Assembly: GCF_003386285.1 (NCBI RefSeq)
Contig: NZ_QPNC01000029.1
Location: 1 to 64,000 of the forward strand
DNA: 64,000 bases
Reading direction: 5' to 3'
Source of the DNA: Nocardiopsis sp. FIRDI 009
Lineage (GTDB): Bacteria; Actinomycetota; Actinomycetes; Streptosporangiales; Streptosporangiaceae
Under the pieces are notes generated by a model. It made no database searches and was not told where the DNA came from. It worked only from the letters and a program-made list of their open reading frames with translations. Each line of letters begins with the position of its first letter. Positions within the stretch are counted from its first letter, which is position 1. Shown one piece after another: positions 54,124 to 61,736 of this stretch. Both the position numbers and the translations under genes were made by a program.

Positions 54124-54165
54124 GGTGAACACGACGAATCGCGTCATTGGAAAGGTGCGTCAGAG

Positions 54166-54777
54166 ATGTCTGCGCCATACTCGCTGCCCGAGCTGTCCTA
54201 CGACTACACGGCCCTGGAGCCGTGGATCTCGGGCCAGATCATGGAGCTCCACCACTCCAAGCACCACGCCGCCTACGTGGCCGGTGCGAACACCGCGCTG
54301 GAGCAGATGGCGGAGGCCCGGGAGTCCGGTAACTTCGGCACCATCCCCATGCTGGAGAAGAACCTCGCCTTCCACCTGGGCGGGCACGTCAACCACTCGG
54401 TGTTCTGGCAGAACCTGTCCCCGAACGGCGGCGACAAGCCCGAGGGTGAACTGGGCGCCGCGATCGACGACCAGTTCGGTTCCTTCGACGCCTTCCGCGC
54501 CCACTTCGGCGCCGCCGCCAACAGCATCCAGGGCTCGGGCTGGGCGATCCTCGCCTGGGAGCCCCTGGGCCAGCGCCTCATCATCGAGCAGCTGTACGAC
54601 CAGCAGGCCAACATCCCGCACAGCACCACCCCGCTGCTGATGCTGGACATGTGGGAGCACGCCTTCTACCTCCAGTACAAGAACGTGAAGGCGGACTACG
54701 TCAAGGCCTTCTGGAACGTCGTCAACTGGGCCGACGTCCAGGAGCGCTTCACCAAGGCCCGCGAGGTCGCGTTCTAG
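54166..54777 (+). CDS. sodA: Superoxide dismutase, Fe/Mn family
   Basis: A 203-residue cytoplasmic superoxide dismutase. Ligand motifs are HHSKHHAAYV (first His at 29), LGGHVNHSVFW (His77) and DMWEHAFYLQYKN with Asp and His. Fe- and Mn-forms cannot be separated safely by eye; the symbol follows usual practice. The start has only a weak ribosome site (AAAGG). Convergent with the MocR gene across a perfect 17-base-armed terminator. Confidence 0.93.
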   Translation: MSAPYSLPELSYDYTALEPWISGQIMELHHSKHHAAYVAGANTALEQMAEARESGNFGTIPMLEKNLAFHLGGHVNHSVFWQNLSPNGGDKPEGELGAAIDDQFGSFDAFRAHFGAAANSIQGSGWAILAWEPLGQRLIIEQLYDQQANIPHSTTPLLMLDMWEHAFYLQYKNVKADYVKAFWNVVNWADVQERFTKAREVAF

Positions 54778-54811
54778 GACGCACGCGGCGCCGCCCGGGC
54801 ACGGGTGAGGT

Positions 54812-54845
54812 GGGGGCGGCACTCCCGGCCGGGAGTGCCGCCCCC
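54812..54845. terminator. Bidirectional terminator sod / MocR gene
   Basis: A 34-base perfect palindrome: GGGGGCGGCACTCCCGG followed directly by its complement, effectively a 15-bp stem with a GGCC loop. Confidence 0.9.
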
Positions 54846-54864
54846 GCTCCGTCTCCCGGGTGCC

Positions 54865-56340
54865 TCAGACCACGAGGCGGGCCGGGTCGTCCACCACCGG
54901 CCCGTGGCGGTCGAGTTCCCGCCAGGCCCGGGACAGCCGCCAGACCAACTCCTCACTGGTGGCCTCGTCGTAGGCGAAGGGCAGCCGGAAGTACTCGGAG
55001 AAGCGGTCCTCACCGCTGGCCGACATCATGTGGCCGGGGACGAGTTCGACGTCGTGGGAGAGGGCGACCTGGGCGAACTCGCGGGCGTCGACCCCGGGCA
55101 GACGCACCCACAGGGCCGCTCCCCCGGTGGGCCGCCGCCACCGCCACGTGGGCATGGACGCGCGCAGCATCCCCTCCATGTGCTCCAGTGCCCGGACGAG
55201 CTGCGCGGAGCGTTCGGCGGCGAGCCGGTCGTAGCGCGGCAGCAGGCGCACGGCGACCATCTGTTCCAGCAGCGGGCTGCCGAGGTCGGCGAGGACCTTG
55301 CGGCGGCTGAGCCGCCTGGCGATCTCCACAGGGGCCCGCAGCCAGCCCAGCCGGAGCCCCGCCCACCCGACCTTGCTGAGCGAGTCGACCGTGATGACCT
55401 CGGCCCCGCGCGGGGCGAACGCGGCGAGCGGCGGGGGCTCGTCCGGGGCACGGATACCGGTGTAGGCGCTGTCCTCCAGGACGGGGACGCCGTGCCGCGC
55501 GGCCAGCTCCCCCAGTTCACGACGGCGGGACGCGGACATGAGCGTGCCCGTCGGATTGTGGTACGCGGGCATGACGTAGATCAGGTGCGGGGAGTGCTCG
55601 GCGATGGCGCGGCGCACGCCGATCGGGTCGATGCCGTGGTCGTCGACACGGACCGGGAGGAGGCGGGCGCCCCGGTCGCGCATGAGGTCCAGGCAGCCCG
55701 CGAACCCCGGATCCTCGGCGACCACGGGTGATCCCTCGCGCAGGTAGAGCTGCGCGACCAGGGCCACCGCCTGGTGGGCTCCGGTGGTGACCACGATCTG
55801 GTCGGGCGTGGTCGGCAGGCCCTGGTCGGTGTAGCGGTCGGCGAGGGCCCGCCGCAGCACGGGGAGCCCTCGCGGGTGGTAGGTGTCCTCGGCCATGAGC
55901 GCGGGGAGGTCGCGGGCGACCACCTCGCGGACGGCCTCCTCCACGACCTCCAGTGCCGGGGTGCGCAGGCACGCGACGGAGATGACGCGCGGGGTGTCCC
56001 GGAGGAGGTTCTGGTACATCGGGTTGGCGACGCTGCCGGGGGCCCAGCCGTCGGAGGGCACCGGGCCGATGCTGGAGCTGACCCGGGTGCCGCTGCCCTG
56101 CCTGCTGTCCAGGATGCCCTCCGTCCGCAGGGCGTCGTAGGCGGAGACCACCGTGGTCCGGCTGATCCGCAGGGCGGCGGCGAGCGCCCGCTCGGAGGGG
56201 AGCCGCTCCCCGGCCACGAGCGTGCCCTCGGTGACCAGCCCGCGCAACGCGTCCGCGAGCCGCCGGTAGAGCGGGCCACCGCCGGCCGCCCACGTGCCGA
56301 GGCGGTCCACGAGCGTGGCCGCCTGACGAGAAGAGTCCAT
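54865..56340 (-). CDS. MocR-family GntR/aminotransferase-fold regulator
   Basis: A 491-residue MocR regulator. A GntR winged helix occupies residues 20-90 (GPLYRRLADALRGLVTEG, ERLPSERALAAALRISRTTV), then a class-I aminotransferase-like domain with PAYHNPTGTLMS near 280, the PLP lysine in DSLSKVGWAGLRLGW near 345 and a C-terminal Arg region. MocR proteins sense PLP or amino compounds. ATG 56340 has GGAG upstream; an ATG four codons earlier lacks a site. Divergent from the gene at 56464, with repeat motifs between them that are likely its operator. Confidence 0.88.
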   Translation of the reverse strand: MDSSRQAATLVDRLGTWAAGGGPLYRRLADALRGLVTEGTLVAGERLPSERALAAALRISRTTVVSAYDALRTEGILDSRQGSGTRVSSSIGPVPSDGWAPGSVANPMYQNLLRDTPRVISVACLRTPALEVVEEAVREVVARDLPALMAEDTYHPRGLPVLRRALADRYTDQGLPTTPDQIVVTTGAHQAVALVAQLYLREGSPVVAEDPGFAGCLDLMRDRGARLLPVRVDDHGIDPIGVRRAIAEHSPHLIYVMPAYHNPTGTLMSASRRRELGELAARHGVPVLEDSAYTGIRAPDEPPPLAAFAPRGAEVITVDSLSKVGWAGLRLGWLRAPVEIARRLSRRKVLADLGSPLLEQMVAVRLLPRYDRLAAERSAQLVRALEHMEGMLRASMPTWRWRRPTGGAALWVRLPGVDAREFAQVALSHDVELVPGHMMSASGEDRFSEYFRLPFAYDEATSEELVWRLSRAWRELDRHGPVVDDPARLVV

Positions 56341-56421
56341 TTTCCGCTCCATTGGATCTGTCGGCCGTGCCGCACCGCTTCGATACTGGCATCGGAGTCG
56401 ATCAGACCACCAGAGCCAAAA

Positions 56422-56450
56422 TGGACCTTTTGATTTCAGTCCACTTGATT
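56422..56450. promoter_or_regulatory. Candidate MocR operator
   Basis: Direct repeats CCTTTTGATT (56426-56435) and CCACTTGATT (56441-56450), 15 bases apart, overlap an inverted pair TGGAC (56422-56426) and GTCCA (56439-56443). MocR regulators are known to bind such repeat arrays between divergent genes. Confidence 0.5.
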
Positions 56451-56463
56451 GCGGGGAGTCCCG

Positions 56464-56970
56464 ATGCCGTCCCTCGTCCCACAGCAGCACAACCGGTCCA
56501 CGCACGTTCCGCACCACCGCCTCCCCGCCCAGCGACCCGTCGCCGAACCGACCCCGGCGCACGCGGTCCGCGGTCCGGTGCTGGTGGAGGCACTCACCCT
56601 GACCACGGACACCGATGACCACCGGGCTCTGGACGCGCTGGTCGGGGCGCTCCGGGAACGCGCGCGGAGCGCCCCGGGCCACCTGGGCCAGGTCCACTTC
56701 GACGGTGGGGGGAACCGTCGCCGGACGGTGGCCCTGTGGCGGTCCCCGACCGACCTGCGTGACCTCGTACACGCCGCGCACCCCGACATCCTGGCCTTCC
56801 GAGCGACGACCGGGGCGTTCCCGACCCTGGAGCGCACGCTGTGGTGGGAGACGGAGGGCGCGGCCGAGGTGACGGTCGAGGAGGCCGAACGGCGCGCGGC
56901 CCACCTGCGCGAACACGGCCCCGGCGCGCGGGCCTTCACGCTGCGTTCCCCGGTGCCCCGCCCGGCCTGA
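56464..56970 (+). CDS. Small ferredoxin-fold protein, possibly antibiotic-biosynthesis-monooxygenase-like
   Basis: A 168-residue protein. After about 35 Pro/His-rich residues comes a region with the pattern of dimeric alpha/beta barrel proteins (VLVEALTLTTDTDD, then ALDALVGALRERARSAPGHLGQVHF and TVALWRSPTDLRDLVHAAHPDILAF, split here by eye). ABM or DUF3291 domains look alike; I cannot separate them. GGGGAG precedes ATG 56464. Divergence from a MocR regulator suggests control by a PLP- or amine-type signal and a role in small-molecule oxidation or detoxification. Moderate confidence in fold, low in function. Confidence 0.6.
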   Translation: MPSLVPQQHNRSTHVPHHRLPAQRPVAEPTPAHAVRGPVLVEALTLTTDTDDHRALDALVGALRERARSAPGHLGQVHFDGGGNRRRTVALWRSPTDLRDLVHAAHPDILAFRATTGAFPTLERTLWWETEGAAEVTVEEAERRAAHLREHGPGARAFTLRSPVPRPA

Positions 56971-57022
56971 CCGACCCCGAACCGGGCACGTCCCACGCGC
57001 CCCGGCCTCGGTCCCGACGCGA

Positions 57023-57748
57023 TCACGGACGGCGGGCGAGGAAGACCAACTCCCTCCCCGGCCGGTCCGGGGCGTCGCGGACGTCCTCCACCGCGAGGCC
57101 GCACGCGGCCAGATTCTCCGCCACCTCACCGCGTTCGCGGAAGCGAAGCGTCGAATCCGACGTCAGCACCCGACCGTCCGAGGCGAAGACGTGGGTCCAG
57201 CGGAACGTCACCAGCGGCGGCCGCGCGTCGGTCACCTCGACCCAACTCTCGACGGCTCCGCCCCCGGGGATCTCCGTCACCCGGTGGGTCGCCTCGCGGG
57301 TCCACTCCTCCCACGCCCGCCTGGCCGGATCCCTCGTCTCGAACACCAGGCGTCCGCCGGGCGTCAGCGCGCCGTGGGCCGCCCGCAGGGTCATCCGCCA
57401 CACCCCGGCGTCGACGACGGCCTGGGCGACGTTGGCCGTCATCGTCACCAGGTCGACCCGCAGCGGCGGGAGCGCCGACACGTCACCGTGAACCCACCGC
57501 ACCCGGTCTGCGCCCGGCTTGGCCCGGGCGACGTCGAGGGAGGCCCGGGCGGGATCGACACCGACGACGTCGATCCCTCGACCGGCCAGCAGGAGCGCGA
57601 ACACGCCCGTCCCGCACCCGATGTCCAGCACGCGCCGCGCCCCGAACTCCTCCGCCATCCGCAGGTAGGGGTCGAGATCACCGCGGTCGGGGTCCAGGGG
57701 GTCGTAGAGCGCGGCGAGCCGCGGATGTCCGAAGCACTCGTCAGCCAT
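57023..57748 (-). CDS. Class-I SAM-dependent methyltransferase
   Basis: A 241-residue methyltransferase. LAALYDPLDPDRGDLDPYLRM opens it, then the SAM loop VLDIGCGTGVFALLLAGRG near residue 40-58, VVGVDPARASLDVAR and VHGDVSALPP, and a C-terminal beta-rich part (FRWTHVFASDGRVLTSDSTLRF compressed) seen in many Methyltransf_25 proteins. The ATG at 57748 appears leaderless, with TACCGT seven bases upstream. Substrate unknown; no pathway partners beside it. Confidence 0.85.
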   Translation of the reverse strand: MADECFGHPRLAALYDPLDPDRGDLDPYLRMAEEFGARRVLDIGCGTGVFALLLAGRGIDVVGVDPARASLDVARAKPGADRVRWVHGDVSALPPLRVDLVTMTANVAQAVVDAGVWRMTLRAAHGALTPGGRLVFETRDPARRAWEEWTREATHRVTEIPGGGAVESWVEVTDARPPLVTFRWTHVFASDGRVLTSDSTLRFRERGEVAENLAACGLAVEDVRDAPDRPGRELVFLARRP

Positions 57749-57755
57749 ACGGCCG

Positions 57756-57761
57756 ACGGTA
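57756..57761 (-). promoter_or_regulatory. Leaderless -10 element of the methyltransferase gene
   Basis: On the minus strand TACCGT lies seven bases before the ATG, with no Shine-Dalgarno sequence. Confidence 0.6.
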
Positions 57762-57985
57762 GGGACCGCAGGAGGGCACGGCCACCCGTTTCCCGTCTCC
57801 CACAGCTCCCGAAGGGCACCGGCGTACCCGCGCGGGTCGCGGGATGCTCGATGTCGGCGGGATCGTCGATCCCCGGCACCGGGCTGAAGTTCCCCCGAAA
57901 CCGAGCCCAGCCCGGTGCGGCGCGCCGGGGCGAGGGGCGATGTGTTCCTGTGGACGAGCCGAGGCTTCCGACTCGCGCGGGTGAG

Positions 57986-58022
57986 GGGCGGACCGGTCCC
58001 GCGCCCCGGCTCCGGTCCGCCC
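57986..58022 (-). terminator. Terminator of bioA-bioD
   Basis: GGGCGGACCGG (57986-57996) is exactly complementary to 58012-58022, immediately after the bioD stop on the minus strand. Confidence 0.75.
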
Positions 58023-58733
58023 CTATCCGCCGGTCCCGACGCGCCCCGCCTCCCAGGCCCCGCCCAGGGCCGGGGCCAGGCTCCGCCGGGCCACCTCCGC
58101 GAACTCCGGCGCGGCCGACCGCCCGACCCCCTCCGGCACAACGCCGACCAGGTCACCCGCGCCCATGGTCGGCAGGTCGGTGAGGTTGCACCGCATCGCG
58201 AGGTCGGGCCGCTTCGGCCAGGCACCCACCACCACCCCGGCCGGGACCAGTCCGCGCGTGCGCAGGGCCTCGGCGGTCAGCGCCGTCGCGTTCAGCGTGC
58301 CCAGGTCGGGACGCGCCACCACCAGGACGGGCGCGGAGAGGGCCGCGGCCACGTCGGCCAGCGTCCTCCCGGCCGGGTTCAACCGCACCAGCAGCCCGCC
58401 CGCCCCCTCCACCAGGACCAGGTCGTGGTCGCGGTCCAGCTCACGCACCGCCTCGACCACCCGCCGGTCGTCCAGCGGCTCGGCGCCGCACCGCACGGAG
58501 GCCGTCGCCGGGGCCAGCGGCTCCGGGTAGCGCACCACCTCCACCGCGGTCACCCCCGGCGCCAGACGCGCCACCTCGTCCACGTCGCCGGGTTCCCCGG
58601 GCCCCACCCCGGTCTGGGCGGGCTTGACCACCGCCACCCCACGCCCCCGGGCCCGCGCCAGCGCGGCGACGGCGGCCGTGACGACGGTCTTGCCCACCTC
58701 GGTACCGGTACCGGTCACCACCAGGACACTCAT
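58023..58733 (-). CDS. bioD: Dethiobiotin synthetase
   Basis: A 236-residue P-loop enzyme that carboxylates and cyclises diaminopelargonic acid. GTGTEVGKTVV (residues 8-18) is the BioD Walker A, VKPAQTG near 41 binds DAPA, and VEGAGGLLV near 108 is the conserved loop. ATG overlaps the bioA stop (ATGA), so the two are coupled. Length is normal. Confidence 0.94.
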   Translation of the reverse strand: MSVLVVTGTGTEVGKTVVTAAVAALARARGRGVAVVKPAQTGVGPGEPGDVDEVARLAPGVTAVEVVRYPEPLAPATASVRCGAEPLDDRRVVEAVRELDRDHDLVLVEGAGGLLVRLNPAGRTLADVAAALSAPVLVVARPDLGTLNATALTAEALRTRGLVPAGVVVGAWPKRPDLAMRCNLTDLPTMGAGDLVGVVPEGVGRSAAPEFAEVARRSLAPALGGAWEAGRVGTGG

Positions 58734-60067
58734 CGCACCCCCAACGAGGCTTCGGCCGCGGCGACCATCCCCGCCGCGATCGCGGCCACGTCCTCGGCCG
58801 TGCTCACGTAGGGCGGCATGGCGTACACGTGGTTGCGGAACGGCCGCAGCCACACCCCGGCCGCCACCGCCGCCCGCGTCGCCTCGCGCATCCGCACCGG
58901 CTCCTCCAGCTCGATCACGCCGATCGCCCCGAGGACGCGCACCTGACGCACCCCGGGCAACCGCTCGGCCGGGGCGAGCCCCTCGCGCAGCCCCGACTCG
59001 ACCCGGGCCACGTCGCCCTTCCAGTCACCGCCGGTCAGGATCTCCACCGACGCCAGGGCGGTCGCGCAGGCCAGGGGGTTACCCATGAAGGTGGGGCCGT
59101 GGGCGAGCACCGGCACCTCGCCCCCGGCGATCCCCCGCGCCACCCGCGCGGTGCACAGCGTCGCCGCGAGCGTCATGTAACCGCCGGTCAGCGCCTTGCC
59201 CAGGCACATGACGTCGGGGGTGACACCCGCGTGGTCGGCGGCGAACAACTCGCCGGTGCGCCCGAAGCCCGTCGCGATCTCGTCGAAGACCAGCAGCAGG
59301 CCCAGGTCGTCCGCGATCCGCCGCAGCTCCCGCAGATACCCCGGGTGGTGGAAGCGCATCCCGCCCGCGCCCTGGACCACGGGTTCGACGATGATCGCGG
59401 CGAGTTCGTCGGCGTGCTCGCGCGCGAGCCGCTCGAATCCGGCCACGTAGTCGGCGTCGGGTTCGGTGTCGAAACCGGCGGGCGGCGCGGGAGCGAACAC
59501 CTGGCCGGGGAGCACGTCCCCCCACAGCGCGTGCATGCCGCCGTCGGGGTCGCAGGCGCTCATGGCGTGGAACGTGTCCCCGTGGTAGCCGCCGCGCCAG
59601 GTGAGGAACCGACGCCGTCCGGAGCCCCCCGTCGAGCGGTGGTACTGGAGGCACATCTTCATCGCGACCTCCACCGACACCGACCCAGAGTCGGCCAGGA
59701 ACACGTGGTCCAGCGCGTCAGGCGTGATCCGCACCAGGGCCTCGCCGAGCTCGGCCGCCGGGGCGTGCGTGAGTCCGCCGAACATCACGTGGCTGAACGC
59801 CGCCAACTGGTCGCGCGCGGCCGCGTCCAACCGGGGGTGGCGGTAGCCGTGGATCGCCGACCACCACGAGGACATCCCGTCGACCACCTCGTGGGTCCCC
59901 TCCTGCGACCACAGTGTGAGGCGCACGCCCTCGGCGTCGGTGACCACGTACGGCCGTTCGGCGGCGGGCACGGTCGTGTAGGGGTGCCACAGGTGGGCGC
60001 CGTCGAGGGCGCTGACCCGCGCGGGATCGACCGGGCGCCGCGGGGGCGTGTGCTCGGTGGAGGTCAT
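58730..60067 (-). CDS. bioA: Adenosylmethionine--8-amino-7-oxononanoate aminotransferase
   Basis: A 445-residue PLP aminotransferase that makes 7,8-diaminopelargonic acid with SAM as amino donor. HLWHPYTTV near residue 26, DGMSSWWSAIHGY near 63 and the PLP lysine in CLGKALTGGYMTLAAT are diagnostic of BioA. It is divergent from bioF with a 361-base gap holding a strong hairpin. Confidence 0.94.
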   Translation of the reverse strand: MTSTEHTPPRRPVDPARVSALDGAHLWHPYTTVPAAERPYVVTDAEGVRLTLWSQEGTHEVVDGMSSWWSAIHGYRHPRLDAAARDQLAAFSHVMFGGLTHAPAAELGEALVRITPDALDHVFLADSGSVSVEVAMKMCLQYHRSTGGSGRRRFLTWRGGYHGDTFHAMSACDPDGGMHALWGDVLPGQVFAPAPPAGFDTEPDADYVAGFERLAREHADELAAIIVEPVVQGAGGMRFHHPGYLRELRRIADDLGLLLVFDEIATGFGRTGELFAADHAGVTPDVMCLGKALTGGYMTLAATLCTARVARGIAGGEVPVLAHGPTFMGNPLACATALASVEILTGGDWKGDVARVESGLREGLAPAERLPGVRQVRVLGAIGVIELEEPVRMREATRAAVAAGVWLRPFRNHVYAMPPYVSTAEDVAAIAAGMVAAAEASLGVR

Positions 60068-60428
60068 GGGTGGTTCTCGGGGCCGGGGCGGGCCCCTTCC
60101 TCCTCACGGTGGTGTGGGCGTCGGACCGTCGCGGCACCCCATTGTTCACGGACCGGACCAGTGGGGTCCCGTGCGGTCCTACCAGGATTCCGCATGGAAG
60201 TTTGTGGGCTTTCACGGGTGACGCGCACACCCCGCGACCGGCAGAGTCGTAGACGCCTCCCTGGCACACATGGACCGGACCGACCCAGCGGGATTGGCCG
60301 CCGCTGGGTCGGTCCCGCCAGGTGGAGGCGGTCCGCGACCCGCGTGACGCACGGCGCCGAGCGCGCCCGCCCCGTCCCGCCCCGGTGTCCGGATGCCCGG
60401 CTTCGACCAGAGGAGGACCCCCGCTCGT
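60068..60428. other. bioA / bioF divergent regulatory region
   Basis: 361 bases with no gene. A GC hairpin lies at 60277-60315. I looked for a BirA- or BioQ-like palindromic operator and found no convincing one. Confidence 0.55.
60277..60315 (+). promoter_or_regulatory. 15-bp hairpin in the bioF leader
   Basis: GGACCGACCCAGCGG (60277-60291) is exactly complementary to 60301-60315 with a 9-base loop, 114 bases before the bioF start. It could act as an attenuator or as a terminator insulating the divergent units. Confidence 0.55.
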
Positions 60429-61688
60429 ATGGAACGCCTCGCGAACGCCACCGTCCCCCCGCGCCCCTGGCCGCTGCGGGCCGCGAGCCCGACGCGGGCC
60501 GCGGGCACCGGCGGTGAACGCTGGTCGAACGCCCCCTTCGCCTGGCTGGACGGTGCGGCACGGCGCAGGGCCGAGGCGGGTCTGACCCGGCGCACCGTGC
60601 CCCGGACCGCCTGCGACGACCGCCTCGACCTGGCCGGCAACGACTACCTCGGGCTGATGCTGCACCCGAAGGTGGTGGGGGCCGCCGCCGAGGCCGCCCA
60701 CGTGTGGGGGGCCGGGGCGGGCGGTTCGCGCCTGGTCACCGGGGACACCGAGCTCCACGGGGAACTGGAGCGCGAGCTCGCCGACTTCTACGGCGCGGAG
60801 GCCGCCCTCGTCTTCTCCTCCGGCTACGCGGCCAACCTCGCCATGGTCACCGCGTTGGCCGCCCCCGACCCCGACGGCGACCCCGCCCCCCTCATCGCGA
60901 GCGACCGCCACAACCACGCCTCCCTCATCGACGCCGCCCGCCTGGCCAAGGCCGCCGGGGCACGGGTCGCCCTCTTCGACCACGCCGACCCCGACAGCGC
61001 GGGGAAGGCTCTCGTCGGCTCCCGGGACCGGTCCCTGGTCCTCAGCGACACCGTCTTCTCGGTCGACGGCGACCTCACCGACATCCCCGCCCTGGCCCGG
61101 ACGGCCCGGGAGCACGGCGCGGCCCTGCTGCTCGACGACGCGCACGGACTCGGCGTCGTCGGTCCGGGCGGCCGGGGCGCCGCGGCGCTGGCCGGGCTGT
61201 GCGGGGCGGAGGACGTCGTGGTGTCCGTGACGCTGTCCAAGTCCCTCGGTTCCCAGGGGGGCGCGGTGCTGGGGCCGCGCCGGGTGGTGCGGCACCTGGT
61301 GGAGACGGCCCGCACGTTCGTCTTCGACACCGGGCTGGCCCCCGCGGCGGCCGGGGCGGCACTGGCGGCCCTGCGGGTGCTGCGCGAGGAGCCCGAACGG
61401 GCCGACACGGTACGCGCCCGTGCCCTGGGCCTGGCCGAGGGGCTGCGCGCACGGGGGTTGGAGGTCAGCACTCCGGACGCGGCGGTGGTGTCGGTGATGG
61501 CCCCCTCCCCGGAGGAGGCGGTGGCCTGGCGCGGCGCCTGCCTGGAAGCAGGAGTGCGGGTGGGGTGCTTCCGCCCGCCGTCGGTCCCGGACGGCCGGTC
61601 CCGGCTACGGCTCACCGCGCGGGCCACGCTCACCGAGGCCCAGGTTCGGCACGTCGTGGACGTGATCGCGACGAACCGCCCCGGGTAG
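60429..61688 (+). CDS. bioF: 8-amino-7-oxononanoate synthase
   Basis: A 419-residue alpha-oxoamine synthase that condenses pimeloyl thioester with alanine. NDYLGLMLHPKVVGAAAEA near residue 72, the GAGAGGSRLVTGDTELHGELE block near 95, LLLDDAHGLGVVG near 236 and the PLP lysine in VTLSKSLGSQGG are characteristic. ATG 60429 has AGGAGG at some distance (about 12 bases) and an upstream in-frame ATG lacks one. About 35 extra N-terminal residues precede the core. Related 2-amino-3-ketobutyrate ligase is less likely given bioA-bioD next door. Confidence 0.92.
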   Translation: MERLANATVPPRPWPLRAASPTRAAGTGGERWSNAPFAWLDGAARRRAEAGLTRRTVPRTACDDRLDLAGNDYLGLMLHPKVVGAAAEAAHVWGAGAGGSRLVTGDTELHGELERELADFYGAEAALVFSSGYAANLAMVTALAAPDPDGDPAPLIASDRHNHASLIDAARLAKAAGARVALFDHADPDSAGKALVGSRDRSLVLSDTVFSVDGDLTDIPALARTAREHGAALLLDDAHGLGVVGPGGRGAAALAGLCGAEDVVVSVTLSKSLGSQGGAVLGPRRVVRHLVETARTFVFDTGLAPAAAGAALAALRVLREEPERADTVRARALGLAEGLRARGLEVSTPDAAVVSVMAPSPEEAVAWRGACLEAGVRVGCFRPPSVPDGRSRLRLTARATLTEAQVRHVVDVIATNRPG

Positions 61689-61736
61689 TCTGACGCTTGC
61701 ACAGGACCCGTCCGGACGTGGGAGGCGGAAGCGGCA

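Larger units (their letters stand above)
53215..54165. other. Long intergenic region with AT-rich island and hairpin
   Basis: No convincing gene in 951 bases. An AT-richer island at 53320-53440 includes TAGGAGGAAATAAGGTGAATG: a perfect ribosome site on the + strand before a 29-codon ORF (53332-53421) whose codons lack the GC third-position bias, and probably the promoter for the minus-strand glycan genes. A hairpin lies at 53715-53748, and a GTG at 53793 with a good ribosome site opens only 12 codons. The last 100 bases hold the sod promoter. Confidence 0.55.
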
